Below the pieces are notes generated by a model that was not told where the DNA came from, did no database searches, and saw only the letters and a program-made list of their open reading frames with translations. A stretch of DNA of 26,099 nucleotides from CAZADS01 sp964483985 (GTDB lineage Bacteria; Pseudomonadota; Alphaproteobacteria; Thalassobaculales; Thalassobaculaceae): assembly GCA_964483985.1 (NCBI GenBank), contig CAZADS010000047.1:1-26099 (forward strand). The letters are read 5' to 3'. Made by a program: the position numbers and the translations under genes. This document shows, one piece after another, positions 1 to 8,273 of this stretch. Every line of letters begins with the position of its first letter. Within the stretch, counting starts at the first letter, position 1.

Positions 1-39
1 CCTGATATAAACAAAAAATAAATGGAAACGGAGGTAGAA

Positions 40-831
40 ATGGCTCGTGGATCTTCTACGAAATCACTAAAAGCAGTTCCCAATAATATGACTAAAGAAG
101 AGTGGGAAACCCGTGTCGATCTAGCTGCTGCTTATCAACTAATGGCGCTTCGAGGTTGGACGGATCTTGCAGGGACACATATTTCTGCGCGGATACCGGG
201 TTCTGAAGATCATTTTCTACTTAATCCCTTTGGCATGCTATTTGATGAAGTGACGGCTTCATCGTTGATTAAAGTCGATTGTGACGGAAACATCCTTAGC
301 GAATCTGAATTTCCTCTTAATCTTGCGGGTTACGTAATACATTCGGCAGTCCACATGGCGAAACCTGATATTCAATGTGTTATGCACACCCACACCACTA
401 ATGGCGTCGCTGTAGCAATGCAACGAGATGGCCTTCTCCCTTTGAGCCAGATTGCAGCTCTATTGCAAGGTTATCTTCGTTATCATGAATATGAGGGTGC
501 CGCTCTGGATACTGACGAGCGTGAGCGTATCGTTGAGAGTTTGAATACTGGACGATGTATGATCTTGCGTAACCATGGTTTGTTAACGGTTGGAGAGTCT
601 ATTGGAGAGGCCTTCGTTTGGATGCATCATATAGAAAAAGCATGTGGAAACCAAATAGCGGCCATGTCGGGTGGTGCGCAATTGAGCCACCTTTCACAAT
701 CTATGTTAGCCTACACTCGTGATCAGGGTTTGAATATGTTCAGTGGTGAAGGGTTTGCGACTCCGGGACATGAGTGGCCAGCCCTACTGCGCCAACTTGA
801 GAGGGAATGCGGAAATTCATACAGCCTTTAA
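40..831 (+). CDS. Class II aldolase/adducin family protein
   Basis: A class II aldolase/adducin-fold protein of 263 residues. These enzymes are usually cytosolic, metal-dependent aldolases, epimerases or decarboxylases acting on small hydroxylated substrates. The metal-binding MHTHT segment (His116 and His118) and a downstream NHGLLTVG segment, which carries the third His of the family, are visible. The region before the first His pair reads NLAGYVIHSAVH, as in adducin-like members, and lacks the catalytic Glu of fuculose-phosphate aldolase, so the exact reaction is unknown. I chose the ATG at 40 because GGAGG at 30-34 sits five bases before it; an in-frame ATG at 22 would add six residues and lacks such a site. 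The gene converges on the phosphate transporter gene. The family call is firm; the substrate is not known. Confidence 0.88.
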   Translation: MARGSSTKSLKAVPNNMTKEEWETRVDLAAAYQLMALRGWTDLAGTHISARIPGSEDHFLLNPFGMLFDEVTASSLIKVDCDGNILSESEFPLNLAGYVIHSAVHMAKPDIQCVMHTHTTNGVAVAMQRDGLLPLSQIAALLQGYLRYHEYEGAALDTDERERIVESLNTGRCMILRNHGLLTVGESIGEAFVWMHHIEKACGNQIAAMSGGAQLSHLSQSMLAYTRDQGLNMFSGEGFATPGHEWPALLRQLERECGNSYSL

Positions 832-878
832 AACGTGTTTCTTTACAATACTTGAACAGATGAGTTTTGAAACAACGA

Positions 879-897
879 ACCGAAACGGTGGTTTTTT
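879..897 (+). terminator. Possible weak rho-independent terminator after the aldolase gene
   Basis: A four-base-pair stem (ACCG, loop AAA, CGGT) is followed by GG and a run of six T, 48 bases after the aldolase stop codon and in the convergent gap before the phosphate transporter. The stem is short, so termination by this element is uncertain. Confidence 0.3.
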
Positions 898-934
898 CTA
901 AAGATATTTATTTTAAAAAATTAAGATTGAGCTA

Positions 935-2416
935 TTAAATAATAAACTTGAGGCCAAAAAATAGGAGCGATGCCAACAAAGCTGATGCTGGTACTGTTAT
1001 TATCCAGGCGGCGATGATCGTCAAAAAGTGTGAGCGTCTAACTAATCTTCTATATTTCGTTTCTTCCTTTGTTTTGATATTTAAAGACGAAACTTTAGCA
1101 TTGTTTTTAGAAACCATAAGAGCCTTACGTTTTTTACTGTGCCGAATATAGTATTCTCGAAAAAAACCCACTCCAAATACTGCACCCACGGCGATATGTG
1201 TAGAACTCACAGGTAACCCAAGCCAAGATGCAAAAATAACAGTTATCGCCGCTGATAAGGCGACACAGTAAGCGCGCATTGGATTCATTTTGGTGATTTG
1301 ACTGCCCACCATACGGACTAGTTTGGGCCCATATAAAAAAAGGCCAAGGCTGATCCCAAAAGCTCCAATGACCATTACCCAATTTGGTATTGATGCTTTG
1401 GAGGTGATTACGCCGAACTCCACACTGTGGAGAATGGCTGCTAGTGGACCTATCGCGTTAGCAACATCATTAGCACCGTGTGCAAATGAAAGAAGGGCGG
1501 CAGAACATATTAGGGGGATGCGAAATAACTGCTTCAAAGAGCGATTACGATTTTCTAAACCCCTACACTGTTTTTTTATGATTGGGTGCATAACGATCCA
1601 CACTGTGGAAAAACTAATAACTCCGACCAGGAAAACCGCTTCGATATCCGCTTTCCAGATACGTTTGAGGCCTTTAATTGCTAGATAACATCCAAATGCA
1701 CCCGCCATCACTGCTACCAAAATAGGAATCCACCGTTGCGCAGCAGCAATCTTATCTTTTTGATATATAATATTTGTTTTTATAAACGCGAGAAATAGTG
1801 CAGCAATAAGGCCACCAAGCAATGGCGAAATTACCCAGCTTGCCGCAATGGCACCCATTGTTGACCAATTAACCAATTGGAACCCAACGGCTGCAATGCC
1901 ACCTCCCATTACTCCGCCAACAACTGCATGAGTAGTGGATACTGGTGCACCGATAATGGTTGCTAAATTAACCCAAATTGCCGCAGCCATCAGTGCTGCC
2001 ATCATTGCGCAGATAAACACGTTGCTGTCGGTTACCGAAGCTGGATCAATGATATTTTTAGAAATAGTTTGGACCACATCACCTCCGGCTAACAAGGCTC
2101 CTGCGCTTTCAAAAACTGCGGCGATTATTAGAGCTACGACTAGGGTCATAGCTCTAGAACCAACAGCGGGGCCAACATTATTGGCTACGTCGTTGGCTCC
2201 AATGTTTAAAGCCATATAACCGCCTAATATTGCGGCAAAAACAACCACTGCAGTGTCTCTGTCTAGTCCTACAAAAAAAGCGGCTAATAAACCTGCGGCG
2301 CCCAGAAACAGAACAGCAAGACCACTGGAAACTACATCGTTCGAAAAAGAACGAGTAGCAGCTTCTACCCGTAGAATTTTATCTAAATCTTTATCTAAAG
2401 AAGAGTTCATGTTCAC
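935..2416 (-). CDS. PiT-family inorganic phosphate transporter
   Basis: A 493-residue integral inner-membrane protein of the PiT (PHO-4) family, which imports inorganic phosphate or metal-phosphate using the proton or sodium gradient. Both halves of the internal duplication carry the family signature: GANDVANN at residues 73-80 and GANDVANA at 314-321. The paired re-entrant motifs PVSTTHA (about 159-164) and PVSSTHI (about 403-408) are also present. Many hydrophobic segments span the protein, with a basic, presumably cytoplasmic loop at about 425-463 before the last helix. AGGTGA lies directly upstream of the ATG. The gene follows the Nudix gene on the same strand after 30 bp, so the two are probably cotranscribed. 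No PhoU-like regulator gene is next to it. The family assignment is secure; the coupling ion is not. Confidence 0.95.
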   Translation of the reverse strand: MNMNSSLDKDLDKILRVEAATRSFSNDVVSSGLAVLFLGAAGLLAAFFVGLDRDTAVVVFAAILGGYMALNIGANDVANNVGPAVGSRAMTLVVALIIAAVFESAGALLAGGDVVQTISKNIIDPASVTDSNVFICAMMAALMAAAIWVNLATIIGAPVSTTHAVVGGVMGGGIAAVGFQLVNWSTMGAIAASWVISPLLGGLIAALFLAFIKTNIIYQKDKIAAAQRWIPILVAVMAGAFGCYLAIKGLKRIWKADIEAVFLVGVISFSTVWIVMHPIIKKQCRGLENRNRSLKQLFRIPLICSAALLSFAHGANDVANAIGPLAAILHSVEFGVITSKASIPNWVMVIGAFGISLGLFLYGPKLVRMVGSQITKMNPMRAYCVALSAAITVIFASWLGLPVSSTHIAVGAVFGVGFFREYYIRHSKKRKALMVSKNNAKVSSLNIKTKEETKYRRLVRRSHFLTIIAAWIITVPASALLASLLFFGLKFII

Positions 2417-2446
2417 CTGACGAAGAAATTTGTTTATCTGTTGGAT

Positions 2447-2905
2447 CTAATCCCGTGAGACGTGCAACCGTTCCGGGTAGCTGGAAACTTTTTTAAGCAA
2501 TTTGGTTAATCCGCTTTCTGTTACTGTTGTTAACGCCTTCACTAAAGGACACCATAAAATCCTTCGCTGACGTTTTTCTTCCCAATTCAAAGCGTGCTTA
2601 GTAACGAGCAACGGGTACACAATCACTCGGCAGGGCGCAAAATAACTTTTTCTCACTCGTTTTTGGTACGAAAATTCCCCAATAGAGGTTGATTGGACTA
2701 GGCCTTCAATTCCCGCCTCTTCCATCGCTTCGCGCTGCGCCGCTTGGGTGAATGATAAGTTTTTGGCTGGCCACCCTTTCGGTATTATCCAGTTTTCTCT
2801 GTTCCGTCGGCTGATCAACATAATATGAAGATGGCCTCCAATGTGAACATAGGGAAGCGTAGCGACCTGAAGGAAGGATTTATATTGCAAAAACAAAATG
2901 CCCAC
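2447..2905 (-). CDS. Nudix hydrolase
   Basis: A 152-residue protein with a Nudix fold, a family that hydrolyses nucleoside diphosphates linked to another moiety, including dinucleoside polyphosphates and diphosphoinositol-like compounds. The box is PKGWP at about 43-47 followed by REAMEEAGI, which supplies the metal-binding REUxEExGU core. The position that usually holds the first Glu of the box (G-x5-E) is Leu, as in a subgroup with the PKGWP lead-in. The start is GTG at 2905, directly preceded in frame by a stop codon. No good ribosome binding site is seen there, so a start a few codons further in is possible. Gene order suggests it leads a two-gene operon with the phosphate transporter; a role in phosphate or polyphosphate metabolism is only inferred. 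Confidence 0.88.
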   Translation of the reverse strand: MGILFLQYKSFLQVATLPYVHIGGHLHIMLISRRNRENWIIPKGWPAKNLSFTQAAQREAMEEAGIEGLVQSTSIGEFSYQKRVRKSYFAPCRVIVYPLLVTKHALNWEEKRQRRILWCPLVKALTTVTESGLTKLLKKVSSYPERLHVSRD

Positions 2906-3050
2906 TCATAAAGAAGTGAATGATTAAGTTTTACTAAAAATAATGGATTACAGTTTTGTTACCGTTTTATTATCATTCTGTGAACTTCAAATGGAGAAAT
3001 CAGTTCAATTAAAAAGTAAAACCTCCTGCATCAACGATTTCATAAAAAAG

Positions 3051-3059
3051 TGTTATGAT
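3051..3059 (+). promoter_or_regulatory. Extended -10 promoter candidate upstream of the first SDR gene
   Basis: TGT followed by TATGAT forms an extended -10 element (TGn plus hexamer) 44 bases before the ATG at 3104, in the 198-bp divergent gap between the Nudix and SDR genes. No convincing -35 box is visible, which is acceptable for extended -10 promoters. Assigned by eye only. Confidence 0.35.
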
Positions 3060-3103
3060 ATAAGCGATAACTAATTGCTTTATGCGAAATGGGGTGAAGT
3101 ACT

Positions 3104-3880
3104 ATGCGGCTTCGAGATCGAATCATGATCATAACTGGGGGCAGCTCTGGCATTGGTAAGGCTATAGCTCTCAGAGCCTCTGAAGAAGGCGCTAAGGTTG
3201 TTATTGCAGATATACGCGAGGATCCCCGCGAGGGTGGGGCCTTCACCGTCGATGCCATTCGGGAGGCAGGCGGTGAAGCGGTTTTTATGCTCGCTGACAT
3301 AACCCGTTGGGACGACGTCGACCGTGTGGTGACGAATACGGTCAGCAAATTTGGCGGGCTGGATATCATGGTTAACAATGCGGCTGCCCATGGCGGTTCT
3401 TCTTTGCTGGAGACTGATGAAACCGAGTGGGAGCATGTGATGGCAGTGGGTGCAAAGGGCATGTTTTTTGGCTGCAAACGTTCTATACAGCAGATGTTAA
3501 CCCAAAGACCACGGGAGGGGGTGGAGGCGCGCGGGCGAATTGTTAATATTTCGTCTCAGCATGGCATGATCCGAGCTCCGAACGATTTCGCATATGGTGT
3601 TAGTAAGGCTTGCGCCGTCTACATGACACGCCAGATAGCTGGAGACTACGCGGAGCACGGAATAATTTGCAATGCCGTAGCACCAGGGAAAATTCTAACT
3701 GGGAAAACTGGGTCCGCTATAGCGCCGGAGGCTATCGCCTACAGTTACGCTCGTACTCCTTGGCCACGGCTTGGTAGGTCTGAAGATGTTGCTGCTGCTG
3801 TGGTATTCCTTGCCAGCGACGAAGCAACCTATATCACTGGGGAAAATTTGCTGGTCGACGGCGGCTGGATGGCTAACTAA
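3104..3880 (+). CDS. SDR-family NAD(P)-dependent oxidoreductase
   Basis: A classical short-chain dehydrogenase of 258 residues, probably cytosolic, that interconverts an alcohol and a ketone or aldehyde. The nucleotide site is TGGSSGIG (11-18), with Asp36 at the end of the second strand favouring NAD over NADP. NNAA at 91-94 and the catalytic Ser151, Tyr164 and Lys168 (YGVSK) are present. At the position that normally holds the catalytic Asn of the tetrad (pattern VNAKG) the sequence reads VGAKG, placing Gly at 116. Family members with such a replacement may still be active, but it is worth noting. GGGGTG precedes the ATG. The gene stands alone between the divergent Nudix gene and a 279-bp gap. 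The substrate is unknown. Confidence 0.92.
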   Translation: MRLRDRIMIITGGSSGIGKAIALRASEEGAKVVIADIREDPREGGAFTVDAIREAGGEAVFMLADITRWDDVDRVVTNTVSKFGGLDIMVNNAAAHGGSSLLETDETEWEHVMAVGAKGMFFGCKRSIQQMLTQRPREGVEARGRIVNISSQHGMIRAPNDFAYGVSKACAVYMTRQIAGDYAEHGIICNAVAPGKILTGKTGSAIAPEAIAYSYARTPWPRLGRSEDVAAAVVFLASDEATYITGENLLVDGGWMAN

Positions 3881-4038
3881 CTAATAAACTTATACTCAGT
3901 TGAGGTGCAGTAAAAACTATCGATTTTCTCACTCAATTTTCAATTTTTTTATATAAATATGGATTAAAGGCTTCCTTACAGGTTTTAGAGACGGATTTCG
4001 TTAAGTCTGTGCTTATGATCCAAAAAAATTTCTGCCAA

Positions 4039-4087
4039 TATAATGTATGGATAGCTTCGGAAAACAAGCAGAAAAACTCTATATAAT
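4039..4087 (+). promoter_or_regulatory. Two TATAAT hexamers upstream of the dehydrogenase-ligase-sox gene set
   Basis: Perfect -10 hexamers TATAAT lie at 4039-4044 and 4082-4087, each followed by GT, in the 279-bp gap before the ATG at 4160. Neither has a strong -35 at the ideal distance. At least one is a plausible promoter for the long plus-strand transcription unit. The surrounding DNA is AT-rich, so chance occurrence is possible. Confidence 0.35.
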
Positions 4088-4096
4088 GTTGTATTG

Positions 4097-4129
4097 ATTC
4101 ACGATGTTTTTAATTCACCGTGATGTTTT
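4097..4129 (+). repeat. Imperfect tandem repeat with a TCACcGTGA dyad in the 5' leader
   Basis: ATTCAC-g-ATGTTTT (4097-4110) is followed at once by ATTCAC-cgtg-ATGTTTT (4113-4129), so a unit of 14 to 17 bases is repeated with a three-base insertion in the second copy. The second copy contains a nine-base dyad, TCAC-C-GTGA (4115-4123). The element lies between the last -10 candidate and the dehydrogenase ATG, where an operator would act. No regulator gene is found beside it. Confidence 0.35.
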
Positions 4130-4159
4130 CTAAAATTGTCAGGAGATTGAGTTACCGAA

Positions 4160-5176
4160 ATGAAAGCAATAGTATTTGAAAAACATGGTGGTGTGGAGCA
4201 ACTTTGCTACACGGATGTGTCAGACCCAACGACCCTGGTCGGGGAGGCTCTAGTTCGGGTGAAGGCACTGGCACTCAATGGTTTTGATCCAATGATCTTA
4301 AAAAAAATACCAGGACTTCGAATCCCGCTACCAATGATACCGGGAGGAGATGTAGCAGGTGTAATAGAGCGTTTTGGGCCAGAGACAAGGCCCGAACATT
4401 GGTCAATAGGCGATAGAGTGCTAATAGATCCACTGATGCTTGAAAAGGGCGGTGTTTTGGGCGAGACCGTGCTGGGCGGTGCGGCTGAATTCATAGTTGT
4501 ACCCGTTAGGAATCTAATTCGGATACCCCAGGGTGTCTCGTTTGAGAATGCGGCGGCACTTCCTATAGCTTATGGAACGGCTCATCGGATGATGTTGGAT
4601 AGAGGTCAGGTTACGGATGGAGATAAGGTATTAATTTTAGGGGCGAGCGGTGGCGTCGGTACATGCTGTATTCAGCTTGCAAAAATGAAAGGCGCAGAAG
4701 TCGCTGCCTGCACTAGCTCAGAAGAAAAGGGCATTAAGCTAAAGAATTTGGGCGCTGATCATATCATAAATGTATCCGAAGAAGACTATGTTGAGACTGT
4801 GCGAAGGCATAGGGGACGACCTCGAGAATTTGAGAATCTTGAGAGTGGTGGGGCCACCGTGATTGTCAATTATGATGGCGGGGAGTCTTGGGCGAAATGT
4901 TTCCGTGCTTTATCCCGGGGTGGACGAATTCTGACCTGTGGTGCTACGAATGGATATGATCCAAAGACTGACCTTCGTTACATTTGGTCATTTGAGTTCG
5001 ATATTCTCGGGTCAAATGGCTGGAGGCGGACCGACTTAGAAGCAATGTTAGAATTAGTTCGGACAGGAAAAATAAAACCGGTTTTGCATTCGATACGCCC
5101 ATTATCTCAATTGCCCATATCTTTGAATGAATTGATTAACAGGGGAGTGGTAGGTAAAGCTATCTTGGTGCCATGA
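4160..5176 (+). CDS. Zinc-less medium-chain dehydrogenase/reductase (quinone oxidoreductase-like)
   Basis: A 338-residue member of the medium-chain dehydrogenase/reductase superfamily. It has the N-terminal GroES-like domain, with ALNGFD at about 38-43 where zinc enzymes carry a catalytic Cys, and GGDVAGVIE at about 62-70. The Rossmann site is GASGGVG (161-167). The four-Cys lobe for structural zinc is absent, so this is the quinone oxidoreductase/enoyl reductase type, probably NADPH-dependent. It could reduce an activated double bond or oxidise an alcohol. AGGAGA lies about 14 bases before the ATG, rather far. Its stop overlaps the acyl-CoA synthetase start (ATGA), so the two are translationally coupled and probably act on the same substrate. 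Confidence 0.9.
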   Translation: MKAIVFEKHGGVEQLCYTDVSDPTTLVGEALVRVKALALNGFDPMILKKIPGLRIPLPMIPGGDVAGVIERFGPETRPEHWSIGDRVLIDPLMLEKGGVLGETVLGGAAEFIVVPVRNLIRIPQGVSFENAAALPIAYGTAHRMMLDRGQVTDGDKVLILGASGGVGTCCIQLAKMKGAEVAACTSSEEKGIKLKNLGADHIINVSEEDYVETVRRHRGRPREFENLESGGATVIVNYDGGESWAKCFRALSRGGRILTCGATNGYDPKTDLRYIWSFEFDILGSNGWRRTDLEAMLELVRTGKIKPVLHSIRPLSQLPISLNELINRGVVGKAILVP

Positions 5177-6693
5177 ATGAAAGAGTACGCTTTAACCTAG
5201 GAACGTTGATTCCTCCAAATGTTGACATATCTAAGATTGCTTTTATAGATCTTTCCGGTGATGCAGACACGAATGAAGGTCGAAGCTTTAACTATGACGA
5301 AATTGATAAGCTGGCCAATGGTTTGGCTAGAGGACTCATCGCCCGTGGTTTGCAGCGAGGGGATGCAGTAGCAATTATCGCAGAAAACTCGGTTGCGTTT
5401 TTTATTACCTATATGGGTATTTTACGAGCGGGTATGATCGCTGTCCCAATAAATTTTCGGCAACCGAAGTTTATAATTGAACACATCATAAATGATTCTG
5501 AAACTAAATTAATTTTTACCGATGAGGTGCGCCAAAGCCTATGTCCTACAGATATTCCCTTGATTAAATATGCGGAAAGTGGTGTTAGCTCGTTTCGAGA
5601 AATTATGGATTATGGGAATTTTAAACCTATCAAACCGCGAGCCGGTGAAACAGCGATGCTGCTATATACTTCGGGATCTACTGGGCTTCCTAAGGGCGTT
5701 ATGCTAAGCCATGAGGGCCAGTTGTATGCTCTCTCCAGATGGGAGGCTGACAAAATAGAGATCGCAGGCCACCGAATGTTAATCGCGGCACCGCAATACC
5801 ACATGAATGCTCTATTTATATCTAAGTTAGTGCTTTCTTTGGGTTCCAGTGCTGTTTTATTACCTAGATTTTCCGTTGAGGCTTACATTAGGGCAATTGA
5901 AAGACATAAAGTAACATGGTTGACATCCGTTCCAACAATGTTGGCTCTGGTGGTGAGAGAGAAAGAGCTCCTTTCTGGTATTGATCGATCGTCAGTTCGA
6001 CGGGTAAGTATGGGATCTGCTCCATTGACCGAAGCTTTATTTGACGAAGTTCAGCAATGGTTCCCTGACGCTGTTGTTTCAAACCTTTATGGTACAACTG
6101 AACATGGGCCATCAGCCTTCGGTTCCCATCCCAACGGTTTGGCGCGCCCAAAGCTTTCGATAGGCTATCCAAATCCTGGCATGGATCTGCGTCTTGTAGG
6201 TGGTCACGACGACAATTATGGAATTTTGCAGGCTCGAAGCGTATCAAATCTAACTGGCTATAAAAATCTACCCGAGAAAACAAGTGAGGTTTTAGTAGAC
6301 GGCTGGTATCATACAAAGGATGTAATGCGACGAGATAAAGACGGTTTCTATTTCATAATTGGACGTGAAGACGATATGTTCGTTTGCAACGGGGAAAATG
6401 TATTTCCCGCGGACGTCGAAAAAATGCTTGAAACACACGATGCTGTGGAGCAGGCAAGCGTGATTGCTGTTGAAGATCCGGTTAGAGGCAGCGCGCCGGT
6501 GGCCTTCATTGTTCAAACTCCAGGGACGGAAGTAAAAGAACAAGAAATTCAAATATTCGCTCGAGAAAACGGTCCAGTTTACCAATTCCCTCGTCATGTA
6601 TTTTTTATTGACGCAATGCCTCTTGCCGGTACAAATAAGATCGATCGCGCTGCGTTGGCCAAACGGGCTTCCGATTTAATGCTGGCGAAATGA
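5173..6693 (+). CDS. AMP-binding acyl-CoA synthetase
   Basis: A 506-residue member of the ANL superfamily (acyl/aryl-CoA ligases). It activates a carboxylic acid with ATP through an acyl-AMP to the CoA thioester. The phosphate-binding loop is TSGSTGLPKG (166-175), the adenine site YGTTE (306-310), the ribose-binding Asp is 383, the hinge region GRED is at 397-400 and the catalytic Lys of the C-terminal domain is Lys489 (GTNKID). Length and motif order are complete. The start overlaps the upstream stop by four bases (ATGA). Twenty-nine bases separate it from soxB, so all six genes from 4160 to 11780 may be one operon. That context suggests that the acid being activated is related to the substrate or product of the sarcosine-oxidase-like complex, but the acid cannot be named from sequence. 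Confidence 0.93.
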   Translation: MNERVRFNLGTLIPPNVDISKIAFIDLSGDADTNEGRSFNYDEIDKLANGLARGLIARGLQRGDAVAIIAENSVAFFITYMGILRAGMIAVPINFRQPKFIIEHIINDSETKLIFTDEVRQSLCPTDIPLIKYAESGVSSFREIMDYGNFKPIKPRAGETAMLLYTSGSTGLPKGVMLSHEGQLYALSRWEADKIEIAGHRMLIAAPQYHMNALFISKLVLSLGSSAVLLPRFSVEAYIRAIERHKVTWLTSVPTMLALVVREKELLSGIDRSSVRRVSMGSAPLTEALFDEVQQWFPDAVVSNLYGTTEHGPSAFGSHPNGLARPKLSIGYPNPGMDLRLVGGHDDNYGILQARSVSNLTGYKNLPEKTSEVLVDGWYHTKDVMRRDKDGFYFIIGREDDMFVCNGENVFPADVEKMLETHDAVEQASVIAVEDPVRGSAPVAFIVQTPGTEVKEQEIQIFARENGPVYQFPRHVFFIDAMPLAGTNKIDRAALAKRASDLMLAK

Positions 6694-6722
6694 CACCTAC
6701 TTCATTGGATTTGTTATAAAAC

Positions 6723-7973
6723 ATGAAATACTCGGGATGGAAAATTTTTACTCAGGCTCTTGTGGGAAATCGTGGTTGGCGCCCCATGTGGCGCAATCCG
6801 AATCCCAAAGCTAAGTATGATATTATCATTGTGGGTGGAGGTGGGCATGGGTTAGCGACGGCATACTACTTGGCGAAAGAGTTTGGTCAAACTAATATAG
6901 CCGTCATAGAAAAAGGGTGGCTAGGTTCTGGAAATGTTGGCCGTAACACGACTATTATTCGATCGAATTACTTGATGCCTGGAAATGAGCCATTTTATGA
7001 ATTCTCACTCAAACTGTGGGAGAATCTAGAGCAGGACTTTAATTATAACGCCATGGTTTCTCAACGAGGGGTCTTAAATCTTTACCATTCTGATTCGCAA
7101 AGGGATGCTTTTGTTCGTCGAGGGAATACTATGAGAATGGCGGGAGCGGACGCTATCTTATTAGATGAACAACGAGTGCGGGAATTGTACCCTTTTCTTG
7201 ATTTTGATAACGCGCGGTTCCCTATTATGGGCGGATTACTACAACCTAGGGGAGGGACTGTACGACATGATGCAGTCGCTTGGGGATATGCTCGCGGTGC
7301 TAGCAGCCGAGGGGTGGATATACTTCAAAATTGTGAAGTCACCGGTTTTCAGATTGAGAACGGAAGATGTAACGGAGTTCTAACATCATTGGGGCCGATC
7401 TTTGCTGATAAAGTGGGTGTTTGTGTTGCGGGTTCATCTAGCCGTGTGATGTCGTTTGCCGGCATACGGCTACCCATCGAGAGTCATGTTTTGCAAGCAT
7501 TTGTAAGTGAATCATTGAAACCTATTTTGCCAGGGGTCATCACATTTGGAGCTGGGCATTTTTATATTTCCCAATCAGATAAAGGCGGATTGGTATTTGG
7601 CGGTGATATAGATGGGTACAACACGTATGCGCAGCGTGGAAATTTACCGATGGTGGAAGATGTATGCGAGAGCGGTATGGCCTTAATGCCCATGATAGGC
7701 CGAGCTCGACTTGTTCGGATGTGGGGTGGTGTTATGGATATGTCGATGGACGGATCTCCGTTTATCGATAAAACCCATATTGATGGACTCTATTTCAATG
7801 GTGGTTGGTGCTACGGTGGTTTCAAAGCTACGCCGGCTAGTGGATGGTGCTACGCCCACTTGTTGGCTAAGGATGAACCTCACGCTTGTGCAACTGAATT
7901 TCGGTTGGATCGTTTTAAGCGAGGGTATTTGATTGACGAAAAGGGCGCAGGTGCCCAACCTAATTTACATTGA
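6723..7973 (+). CDS. soxB: Sarcosine oxidase beta subunit family (SoxB)
   Basis: The 416-residue beta subunit of heterotetrameric sarcosine oxidase. This cytosolic flavoenzyme oxidatively demethylates a secondary amine such as sarcosine and passes the one-carbon unit to tetrahydrofolate in the alpha subunit. After the typical basic leader comes the FAD-binding fold YDIIIVGGGGHGLATAYYLA (from about residue 32), then GNVGRNTTIIRSNYL as in true SoxB proteins. His182 in the TVRHDAVAW segment matches the His that covalently binds FMN in the family. The C-terminal half holds the GGWCYGGFKATPASGW flavin-contact segment. No clear ribosome binding site is seen, but the ATG matches the family N-terminus. 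It is followed by soxD, soxA and soxG in the usual order; no glyA or folate genes lie in the window. Confidence 0.95.
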   Translation: MKYSGWKIFTQALVGNRGWRPMWRNPNPKAKYDIIIVGGGGHGLATAYYLAKEFGQTNIAVIEKGWLGSGNVGRNTTIIRSNYLMPGNEPFYEFSLKLWENLEQDFNYNAMVSQRGVLNLYHSDSQRDAFVRRGNTMRMAGADAILLDEQRVRELYPFLDFDNARFPIMGGLLQPRGGTVRHDAVAWGYARGASSRGVDILQNCEVTGFQIENGRCNGVLTSLGPIFADKVGVCVAGSSSRVMSFAGIRLPIESHVLQAFVSESLKPILPGVITFGAGHFYISQSDKGGLVFGGDIDGYNTYAQRGNLPMVEDVCESGMALMPMIGRARLVRMWGGVMDMSMDGSPFIDKTHIDGLYFNGGWCYGGFKATPASGWCYAHLLAKDEPHACATEFRLDRFKRGYLIDEKGAGAQPNLH

Positions 7974-7985
7974 AGAGTGCAGGAA

Positions 7986-8273
7986 ATGATCATCAACCAT
8001 CCTTTGTTGGGCCCAAGAGATGCATCAGAATTTATTTATTTAGGGGATGCCTCATTAATTAAACGCCCTGATTGGCAAGAAAAAGACGCGGTAAACGCGT
8101 TTTATGAATATCTTTATCTTCGCGATAATCTCGCTGGAGATATGCGAGAACTCTGGTTTCATGAGCATGGTGACCGTTCTTGGCTCGTTATTACGCGAGA
8201 TACTTTGACCCACGAAATTAAAAAAGTAGAGTTGGCACGTGACGTGGCCATCGAGGTGAGCCGAAACCAATGA
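7986..8273 (+). CDS. soxD: Sarcosine oxidase delta subunit family (SoxD) lacking zinc-site cysteines
   Basis: The small delta subunit, 95 residues from ATG 7986. A GTG at 7977 would add three residues, but the ATG start (MIINHPLLGPRD) lines up with the family. The family pattern is a leading CPxCGxRD segment and a later Hx3C, whose three Cys and one His bind zinc in the structures known. Here the first segment reads HPLLGPRD and the second HEHGDRSW, so all three Cys are replaced and the protein contains no Cys at all. The closing ITRDTLTHEI segment, which is typical of SoxD, is intact, as are length and position between soxB and soxA. It therefore looks like a functional variant with a metal-free or rebuilt site, not debris. 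Its stop overlaps the soxA start (ATGA). Confidence 0.9.
   Translation: MIINHPLLGPRDASEFIYLGDASLIKRPDWQEKDAVNAFYEYLYLRDNLAGDMRELWFHEHGDRSWLVITRDTLTHEIKKVELARDVAIEVSRNQ

Noticed and set aside
1419..1609. Two copies of the 13-base palindrome TCCACACTGTGGA (1419-1431 and 1597-1609) inside the phosphate transporter gene
   Set aside because: Repeated 13-mers are expected a few times by chance in a window this long, and both sit in normal coding sequence; no function is suggested.
5888..6316. A 142-codon antisense frame inside the acyl-CoA synthetase gene
   Set aside because: The sense strand carries a complete, motif-rich enzyme; the antisense frame has no domain or start signal.
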